Of a stretch of 64,000 bases of DNA, positions 55,507-64,000 are shown piece by piece. The DNA lies in assembly GCF_002584985.1 (NCBI RefSeq), contig NZ_NUPZ01000010.1, positions 183,857 to 247,856 on the forward strand. Reading direction: 5' to 3'. Within the stretch, counting starts at the first letter, position 1. Each line of letters begins with the position of its first letter. The stretch comes from Bacillus sp. AFS029637 (GTDB taxonomy: Bacteria > Bacillota > Bacilli > Bacillales > Bacillaceae_G). The notes under the pieces were generated by a model, which ran no database searches, was not told where the DNA came from, and saw only the letters and a list, made by a program, of their open reading frames with translations. The position numbers and the translations under genes are program-made.

Positions 55507-56496
55507 ATGAACTCTTTACAATTTAATCGTCATCGTCGCTTAAGACAAAGCGGTAATATGCGTGCGCTTGTGCGTGAAACGTTTTTACATACGGAAGATT
55601 TTATTTACCCTATTTTTGTATTAGAAGGTGAAAATGTTCGCAATGAAGTTCCTTCTATGCCAGGCGTATATCAAATGTCTTTAGATTTATTGCAAGCTGA
55701 AATGCAAGAAGTTGTTGATTTAGGTATTCGTTCTGTTATTGTATTTGGTTTACCTGCTGAAAAGGATGAAGTTGGATCATCAGCATATTGTGATCACGGA
55801 ATTGTACAACGTGCAATTAAGCAAATTAAAGGTGAGTTCCCTGAATTAGTAGTAGTTGCGGATACATGTTTATGTCAATTCACAAGTCACGGTCATTGCG
55901 GTGTAATTGAAGATGGGATTATTTTAAATGATGAGTCTCTTGCAGTTCTTGCGAAAACAGCTGTAAGCCAAGCGAAAGCAGGAGCGGACATTATTGCGCC
56001 ATCAAACATGATGGACGGATTCGTAACAGCAATTCGTCATGCATTAGATGAAAATGGTTTTGGACACGTACCAGTTATGTCATATGCTGTGAAGTATTCA
56101 TCAGCGTTTTATGGACCATTCCGTGATGCTGCGCACGGTGCACCGCAATTTGGTGACCGTAAAACATATCAAATGGACCCAGCAAACCGTATGGAAGCAT
56201 TCCGTGAAGCAGAATCAGATGTAATGGAAGGGGCAGACTTCTTAATTGTAAAGCCAGCTCTTTCTTACTTAGATATCGTTCGTGATGTGAAAAATAACTT
56301 TAACTTACCAGTGGTTGCTTATAACGTGAGTGGTGAATATTCGATGATCAAAGCGGCAGCGCAAAATGGTTGGATTAATGAAAAAGAAGTTGTACTTGAA
56401 AAGTTAATTAGCATGAAACGCGCAGGAGCAGATTTAATTATTACGTATCATGCGAAGGATGCAGCAAGATGGTTACAAGAAGGAGGCGCTAAATAA
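55507..56496 (+). CDS. hemB: Delta-aminolevulinic acid dehydratase (porphobilinogen synthase)
   Basis: Condenses two 5-aminolevulinate molecules. The 329-residue enzyme has the zinc-site cysteines in [15 protein letters not shown] near residue 119, and the Schiff-base lysines in [15 protein letters not shown] and VKPALSYLD. The pathway order is shuffled in the operon as in B. subtilis. Its TAA overlaps the hemL ATG by one base. Confidence 0.96.
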   Translation: MNSLQFNRHRRLRQSGNMRALVRETFLHTEDFIYPIFVLEGENVRNEVPSMPGVYQMSLDLLQAEMQEVVDLGIRSVIVFGLPAEKDEVGSSAYCDHGIVQRAIKQIKGEFPELVVVADTCLCQFTSHGHCGVIEDGIILNDESLAVLAKTAVSQAKAGADIIAPSNMMDGFVTAIRHALDENGFGHVPVMSYAVKYSSAFYGPFRDAAHGAPQFGDRKTYQMDPANRMEAFREAESDVMEGADFLIVKPALSYLDIVRDVKNNFNLPVVAYNVSGEYSMIKAAAQNGWINEKEVVLEKLISMKRAGADLIITYHAKDAARWLQEGGAK

Positions 56497-57785
56497 TGAA
56501 AAAGTTTGATAAGTCGATTGCGGCGTTTGAAGAAGCTCAAGATTTAATGCCGGGCGGCGTAAACAGCCCTGTTCGTGCTTTTAAATCTGTCGGTATGAAT
56601 CCGTTATTTATGGAGCGCGGAAAAGGTTCTAAAGTATATGATATCGATGGAAATGAATACATCGATTACGTATTATCATGGGGACCTTTAATTCATGGTC
56701 ATGCAAATGATCAAGTTGTTGAAGCGTTAAAATCTGTTGCTGAAAGAGGGACAAGCTTCGGTGCACCAACAGAAATTGAAAATAAATTAGCGAAACTTGT
56801 TATTGAGCGCGTACCATCAATTGAGATTGTACGTATGGTTAACTCTGGAACAGAGGCGACAATGAGTGCGCTACGTTTAGCTCGTGGTTATACAGGTCGT
56901 AATAAGATTTTGAAATTCATCGGCTGCTACCACGGTCATGGAGATTCGTTATTAATTAAAGCGGGTTCTGGTGTGGCGACACTAGGTTTACCAGATAGCC
57001 CTGGTGTACCAGAAGGTGTAGCACAAAATACGATTACAGTAGCGTATAACGATTTAGAAAGTGTGAAATACGCTTTCGAACAATTTGGTGATGATATTGC
57101 TTGTGTAATTGTAGAACCAGTGGCAGGAAATATGGGCGTTGTTCCTCCTCAGCCAGGATTTTTAGAAGGACTTCGTGAAGTGACAGAGCAAAACGGTTCA
57201 TTACTTATTTTTGATGAAGTAATGACAGGATTCCGAGTTGCTTACAATTGTGGACAAGGTTACTACGGTGTAACACCTGATTTAACTTGTTTAGGTAAAG
57301 TAATCGGTGGTGGCTTACCGGTAGGAGCATACGGTGGTAAAGCAGAAATTATGCGCCAAGTTGCACCGAGCGGACCGATTTACCAAGCTGGTACTTTATC
57401 AGGTAATCCACTTGCAATGGCAGCAGGTTATGAAACGTTAGTACAGTTAACGCCAGAATCATATGTAGAATTTGAGCGTAAAGCCGAAATGTTAGAAGCT
57501 GGATTACGTAAAGCGGCGGAAAAACATGGCATTCCTCATCATATTAATCGTGCGGGTTCTATGATTGGTATTTTCTTTACAGATGAGCCAGTTATTAATT
57601 ATGAGGCAGCAAAATCTTCAAACTTACAATTCTTTGCAGCTTACTATCGTGAAATGGTAGAACAAGGTGTATTCTTACCGCCATCTCAATTCGAAGGGTT
57701 ATTCTTATCGACAGCGCATAGTGATGCTGATATTGAAGCGACGATTGCAGCGGCTGAAATTGCAATGTCAAAATTAAAAGCATAA
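56496..57785 (+). CDS. hemL: Glutamate-1-semialdehyde 2,1-aminomutase
   Basis: PLP enzyme giving 5-aminolevulinate (429 residues). Lys268 in [16 protein letters not shown] binds [13 protein letters not shown] marks the start and [17 protein letters not shown] and [12 protein letters not shown] are the cofactor-binding motifs. It is the last gene of the operon, followed by a terminator. Confidence 0.96.
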   Translation: MKKFDKSIAAFEEAQDLMPGGVNSPVRAFKSVGMNPLFMERGKGSKVYDIDGNEYIDYVLSWGPLIHGHANDQVVEALKSVAERGTSFGAPTEIENKLAKLVIERVPSIEIVRMVNSGTEATMSALRLARGYTGRNKILKFIGCYHGHGDSLLIKAGSGVATLGLPDSPGVPEGVAQNTITVAYNDLESVKYAFEQFGDDIACVIVEPVAGNMGVVPPQPGFLEGLREVTEQNGSLLIFDEVMTGFRVAYNCGQGYYGVTPDLTCLGKVIGGGLPVGAYGGKAEIMRQVAPSGPIYQAGTLSGNPLAMAAGYETLVQLTPESYVEFERKAEMLEAGLRKAAEKHGIPHHINRAGSMIGIFFTDEPVINYEAAKSSNLQFFAAYYREMVEQGVFLPPSQFEGLFLSTAHSDADIEATIAAAEIAMSKLKA

Positions 57786-57795
57786 TGTATGAAAG

Positions 57796-57832
57796 AAAAT
57801 CGCTCTCCATAAGGGGAGCGATTTTTTTATTC
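57796..57832 (+). terminator. Terminator of the hem operon
   Basis: AAATCGCTCTCC and GGGGAGCGATTT pair with one wobble, followed by TTTTATT. Confidence 0.9.
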
Positions 57833-57893
57833 ATAAAGTAGGCTTTCGAAACATAAATCTGTAATGACATATAGTTTGGGAGGGGGAAAAGAA

Positions 57894-58871
57894 GTGACAA
57901 CAGATCATTCATTACGATTCTCATTAAAAGAATCTGTTTGGTTCCAAAAAGGACAGGAAGTCGAAGAACTTTTGTCAATTTCGTTAGATCCAGACGTTGA
58001 AATAGAAGAGCTTGATCATGAAGTTATCGTGAGAGGGCAATTAGATTTAACGGGAGAGTATGTCGCACGGCAAGATGATTCAGCTTATTCATTAAGAGAA
58101 CTATCGCCAGCAAAGTCAATTGATTATGTAGAAACAAGGGAAGATGGGGTTAATGAACTTGTTCATTCCTTCCCGCTTGAAATATCAATACCAAGAAACC
58201 GGGTGAAAGTAATTGAAGAACTATTTGTATCAATCGAGGAATTTGATTATGAATTAAAGGAAAATGGTTGCTTACAATTACTAGCGGATATATCTATTAC
58301 AGGTTTATGTGATGAGGAAAGAATCGAGGATGAAGAGGAAGAACCGGTGTATGCGGAGTTAGAAGAAGATGATACAGCACAAGAGGAGGAAAATAGACCT
58401 ACGCCGCATGTAGAAGAACCAGCCTATAAGGAATCGGATGAGTGGGAAGATTATGCATTTGAACCGTTCCAGCTAGAAGAAAGAAAAGAGCAAGAAGTAG
58501 AGGAAGAGGAAATAGAAGAACATGAATTTGCAGGGCGTGAAGAGGAGAAAGAAATAACGCCGCAATTTGAATTGTTCGGACGAAAAGATTTCAAGAAAGA
58601 AAAAGCGAAAAAGCAGGAAGAGCAAGAAGAAGTGTACTCACAGAGAGATGAGAATGCACTTTATTTAACGAAATTATTTACGAAAGAACCGGAAGAAGAA
58701 TTTACAAAGTTAAGAATGTATTTCGTGCAAGAAGGAGATACAATCGAATCTGTTGCAGAACGTTATGAAACGTCTGTACAGAACTTGTACCGTGTCAACC
58801 AAACAGAAGATATATATTTAACTGAGGGACAAATTATTTATATTCCGGTTTCAAGAGCGAAGGCAAAATAA
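57894..58871 (+). CDS. spoVID: Spore coat morphogenesis protein SpoVID
   Basis: Needed for the coat to encase the forespore. The 325-residue protein has a conserved N-terminal domain (LRFSLKESVWFQKGQEVEEL, residues 5-130), a very acidic, Glu-rich middle, about 150-250, and a C-terminal LysM domain (FVQEGDTIESVAERYETSVQ, NLYRVNQTEDIYLTEGQIIY). GTG 57894 follows GGGAGGGGG; the ATG at 57864 is upstream of that site. B. subtilis SpoVID is longer, with the acidic region longer there. Confidence 0.93.
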   Translation: MTTDHSLRFSLKESVWFQKGQEVEELLSISLDPDVEIEELDHEVIVRGQLDLTGEYVARQDDSAYSLRELSPAKSIDYVETREDGVNELVHSFPLEISIPRNRVKVIEELFVSIEEFDYELKENGCLQLLADISITGLCDEERIEDEEEEPVYAELEEDDTAQEEENRPTPHVEEPAYKESDEWEDYAFEPFQLEERKEQEVEEEEIEEHEFAGREEEKEITPQFELFGRKDFKKEKAKKQEEQEEVYSQRDENALYLTKLFTKEPEEEFTKLRMYFVQEGDTIESVAERYETSVQNLYRVNQTEDIYLTEGQIIYIPVSRAKAK

Positions 58872-58898
58872 GGGGGAAGAGTTTCCCCTTATTTTCCT
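58866..58898 (+). terminator. Terminator of spoVID
   Basis: AATAAGGGG and CCCCTTATT form a 9-bp stem that includes the stop codon, followed by TTCC. Confidence 0.65.
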
Positions 58899-58932
58899 AG
58901 AGGTTATGCTTTGAATAGAAAGGGTTATTCGT

Positions 58933-59958
58933 ATGGATATTGAATTACGAAATCGTTATGAACCCATTGTAAGGCAATATAGATTGGATACGCAGCATAT
59001 GGAAGAGCACGGAAGTGTAACGAAAATTTACACGAATCAAGGTCCATATGCGCTCAAAAAAATAGAAGATAGAAAATTAGAGCGAAATAATTTTCTGCAT
59101 CATATTCAATATTTGAAAGAGAAAGGTTTTTCAAATTATGTACCTATATACCATGCGACGGATGGGAATTATATTTTAAGTGACGGGACGTATAATTATT
59201 ATTTAATGCCTTGGTTAGAGCGTGCGGAAGGAAACGGAGAGGATAATGATCAATACCATAAAATGTTTCAGACACTTGGAACGTTGCATCAAAAAACGGT
59301 AAAAGAAGAAACGTATACAGAAGAGGATTTAGAAAAGCATTATACGAATATATCCGAGCGTTGGGAAAATGATGGTGAGATGCTAGAAGAGTTTCTTGTA
59401 GAGTCTGAAGCGAAGTGGTATATGTCTCCGTTTGAATTACAATATTGTACGTACTATCATCATGTAATGAGGGCGCGGGAATTTGCAACGAAGCAATTAA
59501 ATGAGTGGAACGATGCGATGAAAGAAAAAGAAAAAACACGCATTACGTTTGTACATGGTAACGTGTCACTGAATCATTTTTTATTTGACTATGAGCGGAA
59601 TGGCTATTTTATTAGTTTAGAAAAATCAAAGTTTGCAACGCCTGTGCAAGATATTGTAGGCTTTTATTCTCGGTCTTTAAACACATACCCAATTGCGCGA
59701 AGTGATCGGTTTGAATGGTATCAAATGTACCAAAAAAACTTCCCGTTTACGAAAGAAGAACAACTTCTCATGTTTGCTTATATGACGTATCCATCGCAAT
59801 TTATTCGGCAAATCCAGTCTTATAAGAAAAGAAGAGAGAATCGCAATGAGGAAAATGAAATTCGCGGAGTAAAGAGTTTGCAACAATCGCATTGGCTCGT
59901 TAGCAATATAGAATATTTCCTGTCACAATTACAAGCTGCCCAGCAAGGGAACGGATAA
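58933..59958 (+). CDS. ysxE: Spore coat protein YsxE (CotS/kinase-like fold)
   Basis: A 341-residue protein of the CotS/YutH group, which has the fold of aminoglycoside phosphotransferases. YALKKIEDRKLERNNF near residue 37 corresponds to the nucleotide-binding Lys, YYLMPWLE is the hinge, and FVHGNVSLNHFLFD near 210 is the catalytic loop, in which the usual Asp is Asn. In B. subtilis YsxE is a SpoVID-dependent coat protein and lies beside it, as here. Confidence 0.9.
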   Translation: MDIELRNRYEPIVRQYRLDTQHMEEHGSVTKIYTNQGPYALKKIEDRKLERNNFLHHIQYLKEKGFSNYVPIYHATDGNYILSDGTYNYYLMPWLERAEGNGEDNDQYHKMFQTLGTLHQKTVKEETYTEEDLEKHYTNISERWENDGEMLEEFLVESEAKWYMSPFELQYCTYYHHVMRAREFATKQLNEWNDAMKEKEKTRITFVHGNVSLNHFLFDYERNGYFISLEKSKFATPVQDIVGFYSRSLNTYPIARSDRFEWYQMYQKNFPFTKEEQLLMFAYMTYPSQFIRQIQSYKKRRENRNEENEIRGVKSLQQSHWLVSNIEYFLSQLQAAQQGNG

Positions 59959-59997
59959 GAAGATAAGTAGAGGGTGCTACTTATCTTCTTTTTTTGT
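59957..59997 (+). terminator. Terminator of ysxE
   Basis: GAAGATAAGTAG and CTACTTATCTTC form a perfect 12-bp stem followed by TTTTTTTG. Confidence 0.9.
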
Positions 59998-60029
59998 ATT
60001 CGCCCGAAAGTGGTAGTATTAAATTTATC

Positions 60030-60058
60030 TTGACGAATAAGGTTTCGTTTTTTACACT
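60030..60058 (+). promoter_or_regulatory. Sigma-A promoter of valS
   Basis: TTGACG (60030-60035) and TACACT (60053-60058) are 17 bases apart, upstream of the T-box leader. Confidence 0.65.
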
Positions 60059-60084
60059 ATTGTATATAATAATTAACAATCATA

Positions 60085-60336
60085 TAAATGCCTTGAAGGG
60101 GAAGAGTATAACATGAAACGTCTTCAGAGAGGAGAATCATTAGCTGGGAGATTCTCTAGATAGTTATGTTAGAAGGTAGCCCTGGAGCATCTTTTCTGAA
60201 CGGAATAGTTCTCATTAGGAAAAGACGGATTTGTCCGTTATCAAATTAAGAGTATAAGCAAATTCTGAATTTGTTTGTAAATAAAGGTGGTACCGCGATG
60301 TCCCTCGTCCTTTTTTGGATGAGGGGCATTTTTTAT
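60085..60336 (+). ncRNA. T-box riboswitch (valine) controlling valS
   Basis: A leader that reads uncharged tRNA-Val. The T-box AAAGGTGGTACCGCG is at 60283-60297. Stem I elements are visible upstream: AGTAT, CAGAGAG, the GCTG (GNUG) loop motif at 60143-60146, and a specifier GTT followed by A at 60168-60171, i.e. a valine codon. The terminator CCCTCGTCC/GGATGAGGG with ATTTTTTATTTT is at 60302-60340; antitermination needs the T-box to pair with the tRNA acceptor end. Confidence 0.92.
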
Positions 60337-60353
60337 TTTAAGGAGGGAAAATA

Positions 60354-62999
60354 ATGTCAAACACGGAAAAGAATTTACCAACTAAATATGATCATATGTC
60401 CGTTGAAGAAGGCCTGTACCAATGGTGGCTTGAAGGCAAATATTTTGAAGCAACAGGAGATGAGAAGAAACAACCATATACAATTGTAATTCCACCTCCG
60501 AACGTAACTGGTAAGTTACACTTAGGTCATGCTTGGGATACGACTCTTCAAGATATTTTAACTCGTACGAAGCGTATGCAAGGTTACGATGTATTATGGC
60601 TTCCAGGAATGGACCATGCGGGTATTGCAACACAAGCGAAAGTAGAAGGGAAACTTCGTGAAGAAGGTATTTCACGTTACGATCTTGGCCGTGAAAAATT
60701 CCTTGAAAAAGCTTGGGAATGGAAAGAAGAATACGCTTCTCACATTCGTCAACAATGGGGAAAAGTTGGTTTAGGACTAGACTATTCTCGTGAACGTTTC
60801 ACATTAGACGAAGGTTTATCTGATGCGGTTAATAAAGTATTCGTTCAATTATACGAAAAAGGCTTAATTTACCGTGGTGAATATATTATCAACTGGGATC
60901 CAGCAACACGTACAGCTCTTTCTGATATTGAAGTAATTCATAAAGAAGTTCAAGGTGCATTCTACCATATGAACTATCCATTAACAGATGGTTCTGGTCA
61001 CATTCGTCTTGCAACTACTCGTCCAGAAACGATGCTTGGTGATACAGCAGTAGCAGTTCATCCAGAAGATGATCGTTACAAACACTTAATCGGAAAAACA
61101 GTTACGCTTCCAATCGTAGGCCGTGAGATTCCGATTATCGCTGATGAGTACGTAGAAAAAGACTTCGGAACAGGCGTTGTAAAAATTACACCAGCTCATG
61201 ACCCGAATGACTTTGAAGTAGGTAACCGTCATGACTTACCACGCATCTTAGTAATGAACGAAGATGGAACGATGAATGAAAAAGCTGGTAAGTATAACGG
61301 TATGGATCGTTTCGAATGTCGTAAAGAATTAGTGAAAGACTTACAAGAAGCTGGCGTATTAGTAGAAATCGAGCCTCATATGCATTCAGTAGGTCATAGT
61401 GAGCGTAGCGGTGCAGTTGTTGAGCCTTACTTATCAACACAATGGTTCGTAAAAATGGCGCCACTTGCTGAAAAGGCAGTAGAGCTACAACAAAAAGAAG
61501 AAGAAAAAGTAACGTTCGTACCAGAGCGTTTTGAAAACACATACTTACGCTGGATGGAAAACATTCATGACTGGTGTATTTCTCGTCAGTTATGGTGGGG
61601 ACACCGCATTCCAGCTTGGTATCATAAAGAAACTGGTGAAGTATACGTAGGTACAGAAGCACCAGCGGATATTGAAAACTGGAATCAAGATAATGATGTA
61701 CTTGATACATGGTTCAGCTCAGCATTATGGCCGTTCTCAACACTTGGTTGGCCAAATGAAGATTCAGCAGACTTTAAACGTTACTACTCAACGGATGCAT
61801 TAGTAACTGGTTACGACATTATCTTCTTCTGGGTATCTCGTATGATTTTCCAAGGTTTAGAGTTTACAGGCGAGCGCCCATTTAAAGATGTATTAATTCA
61901 CGGTTTAGTTCGTGATGAGCAAGGACGTAAAATGAGTAAATCTCTTGGTAACGGTATCGACCCGATGGATGTTATCGAGAAGTATGGTGCAGATGCAATG
62001 CGTTACTTCTTATCAACAGGAAGTGCACCAGGCCAAGATTTACGTTTCAGCATGGAAAAAGTAGAATCTACTTGGAACTTCATTAATAAAATTTGGAACG
62101 CATCACGTTTCGTATTAATGAACATGGATGATATGAAGTATGAAGAAATCGATTTAACTGGTGAAAAATCAGTTGCAGATAAGTGGATTTTAACTCGCTT
62201 AAATGAAACAATCGAAAGTGTAACACGTAACATGGATAAATATGAGTTCGGTGAAGCTGGTCGTTCATTATACAACTTCATTTGGGATGATTTCTGTGAC
62301 TGGTACATTGAAATGGCGAAACTTCCATTATACGGTGAAGATGAAGCGGCTAAGAAAACAACTCGTTCTATTTTAGCTTACGTATTAGACCAAACAATGC
62401 GTCTATTACATCCATTCATGCCATTCGTAACAGAGAAAATTTGGCAACATTTACCGCACGAAGGCGAATCTATTACAGTAGCAGCGTGGCCAACAGTTCG
62501 CGAAGATTTACAAGATACAGAAGCGGCAGCAGAAATGCACCTTCTAGTTGATATTATTCGCTCTGTTCGTAACATCCGTGCCGAAGTAAATACGCCAATG
62601 AGCAAAAAAGTTCAAATGCAAATTAAAGCAAAAGATGAGACTGTACTTGCTCAACTTACGAAAAACAGCTCTTACATTGAGCGTTTCTGTAACCCGAGCG
62701 AATTAACAATTCAAACGGATTTACAAGCGCCAGAAAAAGCAATGACTGCAATCGTATCGGGTGCAGAGTTATTCTTACCGTTAGCTGATCTTATCAATCT
62801 TGATGAAGAGAGAGCTCGTCTTGAGAAAGAACTTGAGAAGTTTGATAAAGAAGTAGAACGTGTACAGAAGAAACTTTCAAACCAAGGTTTCGTAGCGAAA
62901 GCTCCTGCAGCAGTTATTGAAGGAGAGCGTGCGAAAGAGCAAGATTACTTAGAAAAACGCGAAGCAGTTCGCCAACGTCTAGCAGATCTTGAGAAATAA
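60354..62999 (+). CDS. valS: Valyl-tRNA synthetase
   Basis: Charges tRNA-Val (881 residues). The HIGH-type motif [18 protein letters not shown] is near residue 48, the editing domain lies near 190-330 ([20 protein letters not shown]), the KMSKS motif is [10 protein letters not shown] near 525, and the C-terminal coiled coil ([20 protein letters not shown]) is typical of ValRS. AGGAGGG precedes ATG 60354. Regulated by the T-box leader. Confidence 0.97.
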   Translation: MSNTEKNLPTKYDHMSVEEGLYQWWLEGKYFEATGDEKKQPYTIVIPPPNVTGKLHLGHAWDTTLQDILTRTKRMQGYDVLWLPGMDHAGIATQAKVEGKLREEGISRYDLGREKFLEKAWEWKEEYASHIRQQWGKVGLGLDYSRERFTLDEGLSDAVNKVFVQLYEKGLIYRGEYIINWDPATRTALSDIEVIHKEVQGAFYHMNYPLTDGSGHIRLATTRPETMLGDTAVAVHPEDDRYKHLIGKTVTLPIVGREIPIIADEYVEKDFGTGVVKITPAHDPNDFEVGNRHDLPRILVMNEDGTMNEKAGKYNGMDRFECRKELVKDLQEAGVLVEIEPHMHSVGHSERSGAVVEPYLSTQWFVKMAPLAEKAVELQQKEEEKVTFVPERFENTYLRWMENIHDWCISRQLWWGHRIPAWYHKETGEVYVGTEAPADIENWNQDNDVLDTWFSSALWPFSTLGWPNEDSADFKRYYSTDALVTGYDIIFFWVSRMIFQGLEFTGERPFKDVLIHGLVRDEQGRKMSKSLGNGIDPMDVIEKYGADAMRYFLSTGSAPGQDLRFSMEKVESTWNFINKIWNASRFVLMNMDDMKYEEIDLTGEKSVADKWILTRLNETIESVTRNMDKYEFGEAGRSLYNFIWDDFCDWYIEMAKLPLYGEDEAAKKTTRSILAYVLDQTMRLLHPFMPFVTEKIWQHLPHEGESITVAAWPTVREDLQDTEAAAEMHLLVDIIRSVRNIRAEVNTPMSKKVQMQIKAKDETVLAQLTKNSSYIERFCNPSELTIQTDLQAPEKAMTAIVSGAELFLPLADLINLDEERARLEKELEKFDKEVERVQKKLSNQGFVAKAPAAVIEGERAKEQDYLEKREAVRQRLADLEK

Positions 63000-63008
63000 A
63001 AATATTTT

Positions 63009-63043
63009 TTAGAGACTCACTATATTGGTGAGTCTCTTTTCTT
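63009..63043 (+). terminator. Terminator of valS
   Basis: AGAGACTCAC and GTGAGTCTCT form a perfect stem, followed by TTTCTTTG. Confidence 0.85.
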
Positions 63044-63093
63044 TGCGTATAATAGAAGTATGAAGGTTGTCTTTTGAAAGGGGAAAAGCATAC

Positions 63094-64000
63094 GTGATAC
63101 ATACATACGAAGAAGCGATAGGATGGATTCATAGCCGATTGAAGTTTGGAATTAAACCAGGATTAGAAAGAATGCGATGGATGTTAGAAGAACTCGGAAA
63201 TCCAGAGCGTCACATAAAATGTGTTCATCTTGCTGGTACGAATGGAAAAGGTTCAACTTTAACATATATGCGCTATATGCTAGAAGGCGCGAAATATAAG
63301 GTAGGAACGTTTACCTCTCCTTATATCGAAACATTTAATGAGCGTATTAGTGTGAACGGAACACCAATTGCAGATGAAGAGATTACTGAACTTGTAAAGA
63401 TGGTAAAGCCAGTCGTTGAAAAACTAGACGAGACGGATTTAGGGGAAGCGACTGAGTTTGAAATTATTACTGTTATGGCAATTTGTTATTTCGGTAAAGT
63501 CAATTTCTGTGATGTTGTTTTATTTGAAACAGGTCTTGGAGGGCGCTTTGACTCTACCAATGTCATTCACCCTGTTTTAACAATTATTACGAATATCGGT
63601 CACGATCATATGCATATTTTAGGGAATACACTAGGAGAAATTGCATATGAAAAGGCAGGAATTATTAAGTCTGGTGTTCCGGTAATTACAGGTGTGCAAA
63701 ATGAGGAAGCGTTGCAAGTCATTCAAAAGGTTGCGAAGGAAAATCATGCAAACTTATACGAGATTGGCACACATTTTACAGCGTTACATAAACAGTCTAG
63801 TGCAGATGGAGAACAATTTGATTTTACTTGTCCTTTCGTCGCGTTTGAAGAGGTGCGAATCTCAATGAAAGGTAGTCATCAAGTAGGAAATGCAGCGCTA
63901 GCGCTTATGGCAGTCATGTATGTAAAAACATACTTATCATTTTTAATTGAGGAAGAGGAAATAAGAAGTGGATTACAGGAAGCGTATTGGGTTGGGCGCT
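63094..64000 (+). CDS. folC: Folylpolyglutamate synthase (partial)
   Basis: Adds glutamates to folates in the Mur ligase family. Only the first 302 codons lie in the window; the gene runs off the right edge. Seen are HLAGTNGKGSTLTYMRYML (P-loop, near residue 45), TSPYIETFNERI, ATEFEIITVMA and FETGLGGRFDSTNV, then ITNIGHDHMHILGNTLGEIA and EKAGIIKSGVPVITG. GTG 63094 follows GAAAGGGGAA. The order valS-folC is standard in Bacillus. Confidence 0.95.
   Translation, partial: MIHTYEEAIGWIHSRLKFGIKPGLERMRWMLEELGNPERHIKCVHLAGTNGKGSTLTYMRYMLEGAKYKVGTFTSPYIETFNERISVNGTPIADEEITELVKMVKPVVEKLDETDLGEATEFEIITVMAICYFGKVNFCDVVLFETGLGGRFDSTNVIHPVLTIITNIGHDHMHILGNTLGEIAYEKAGIIKSGVPVITGVQNEEALQVIQKVAKENHANLYEIGTHFTALHKQSSADGEQFDFTCPFVAFEEVRISMKGSHQVGNAALALMAVMYVKTYLSFLIEEEEIRSGLQEAYWVGR

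Overview
The window is chromosomal DNA of a Bacillus cereus-group bacterium. It is AT-rich, and its gene order matches the Firmicute backbone known from B. subtilis: lcfA-fadR-fadB-etfB-etfA-trxA-uvrC-yslB-sdhCAB-ysmA, gerE-racE-gerM-rph-ysnA-ysnB, ysoA-tig-clpX-lonB-lonA-ysxC, hemAXCDBL, spoVID-ysxE, valS-folC. Group-specific marks are a collagen-like (GXT) spore-surface type protein, a bcr1-type repeat flanked by ATAAA, and a sequence that exactly fits the PlcR box.

Layout. 1-2.6 kb is a degraded accessory margin: a window-edge gene interrupted at a 13-base poly(A) run, a SUKH/SMI1 gene, a gene remnant, a DinB-like gene and a 5'-truncated FecCD iron-siderophore permease. 2.7-3.4 kb holds the collagen-like protein. 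3.5-8.6 kb is the fatty-acid degradation operon with FadR boxes before lcfA and fadR, feeding electrons through EtfAB. 8.8-15.6 kb holds thioredoxin, UvrC, YslB, succinate dehydrogenase and a thioesterase. 15.7-27.7 kb lies between ysmA and gerE, which are close together in B. subtilis: a VanY-type carboxypeptidase, the motAB flagellar stator, a P4-type acid phosphatase lipoprotein, an ABC-2 exporter, an Rrf2 regulator, an aquaporin, an efflux transporter divergent from an XRE-cupin regulator, PspC, and an amidohydrolase with a nucleobase permease.

27.9-33.7 kb is the most unusual part. A complete gerE is followed by about 5.5 kb of extra DNA and then by a second 133-bp copy of the gerE 3' end and terminator (3 mismatches). 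The insert carries a PlcR box, a small lipoprotein, two OppB/OppC-like permeases without their ATPases or binding protein, an RRNPP-type (HTH-TPR) receptor gene overlapping a 29-codon hydrophobic micro-ORF, and a convergent membrane-anchored protein. I read it as a candidate peptide-signalling cassette. 33.7-38.8 kb continues the backbone (DJ-1/PfpI protein, bcr1, racE, gerM, rph, dITPase, phosphodiesterase). 38.9-39.9 kb has tRNA-Gly and tRNA-Arg followed by a roughly 775-bp mini-element bounded by a repeat of the tRNA-Arg 3' end plus terminator.

40-64 kb is housekeeping: protein quality control (trigger factor, ClpX, LonB, LonA), the GTPase EngB, the OhrR/Ohr peroxide module, the haem operon with a PerR box in its leader, spore coat morphogenesis (SpoVID, YsxE), and a valine T-box controlling valS, ending in a partial folC. 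All calls rest on reading motifs, gene order and signals by eye; no database search was run.
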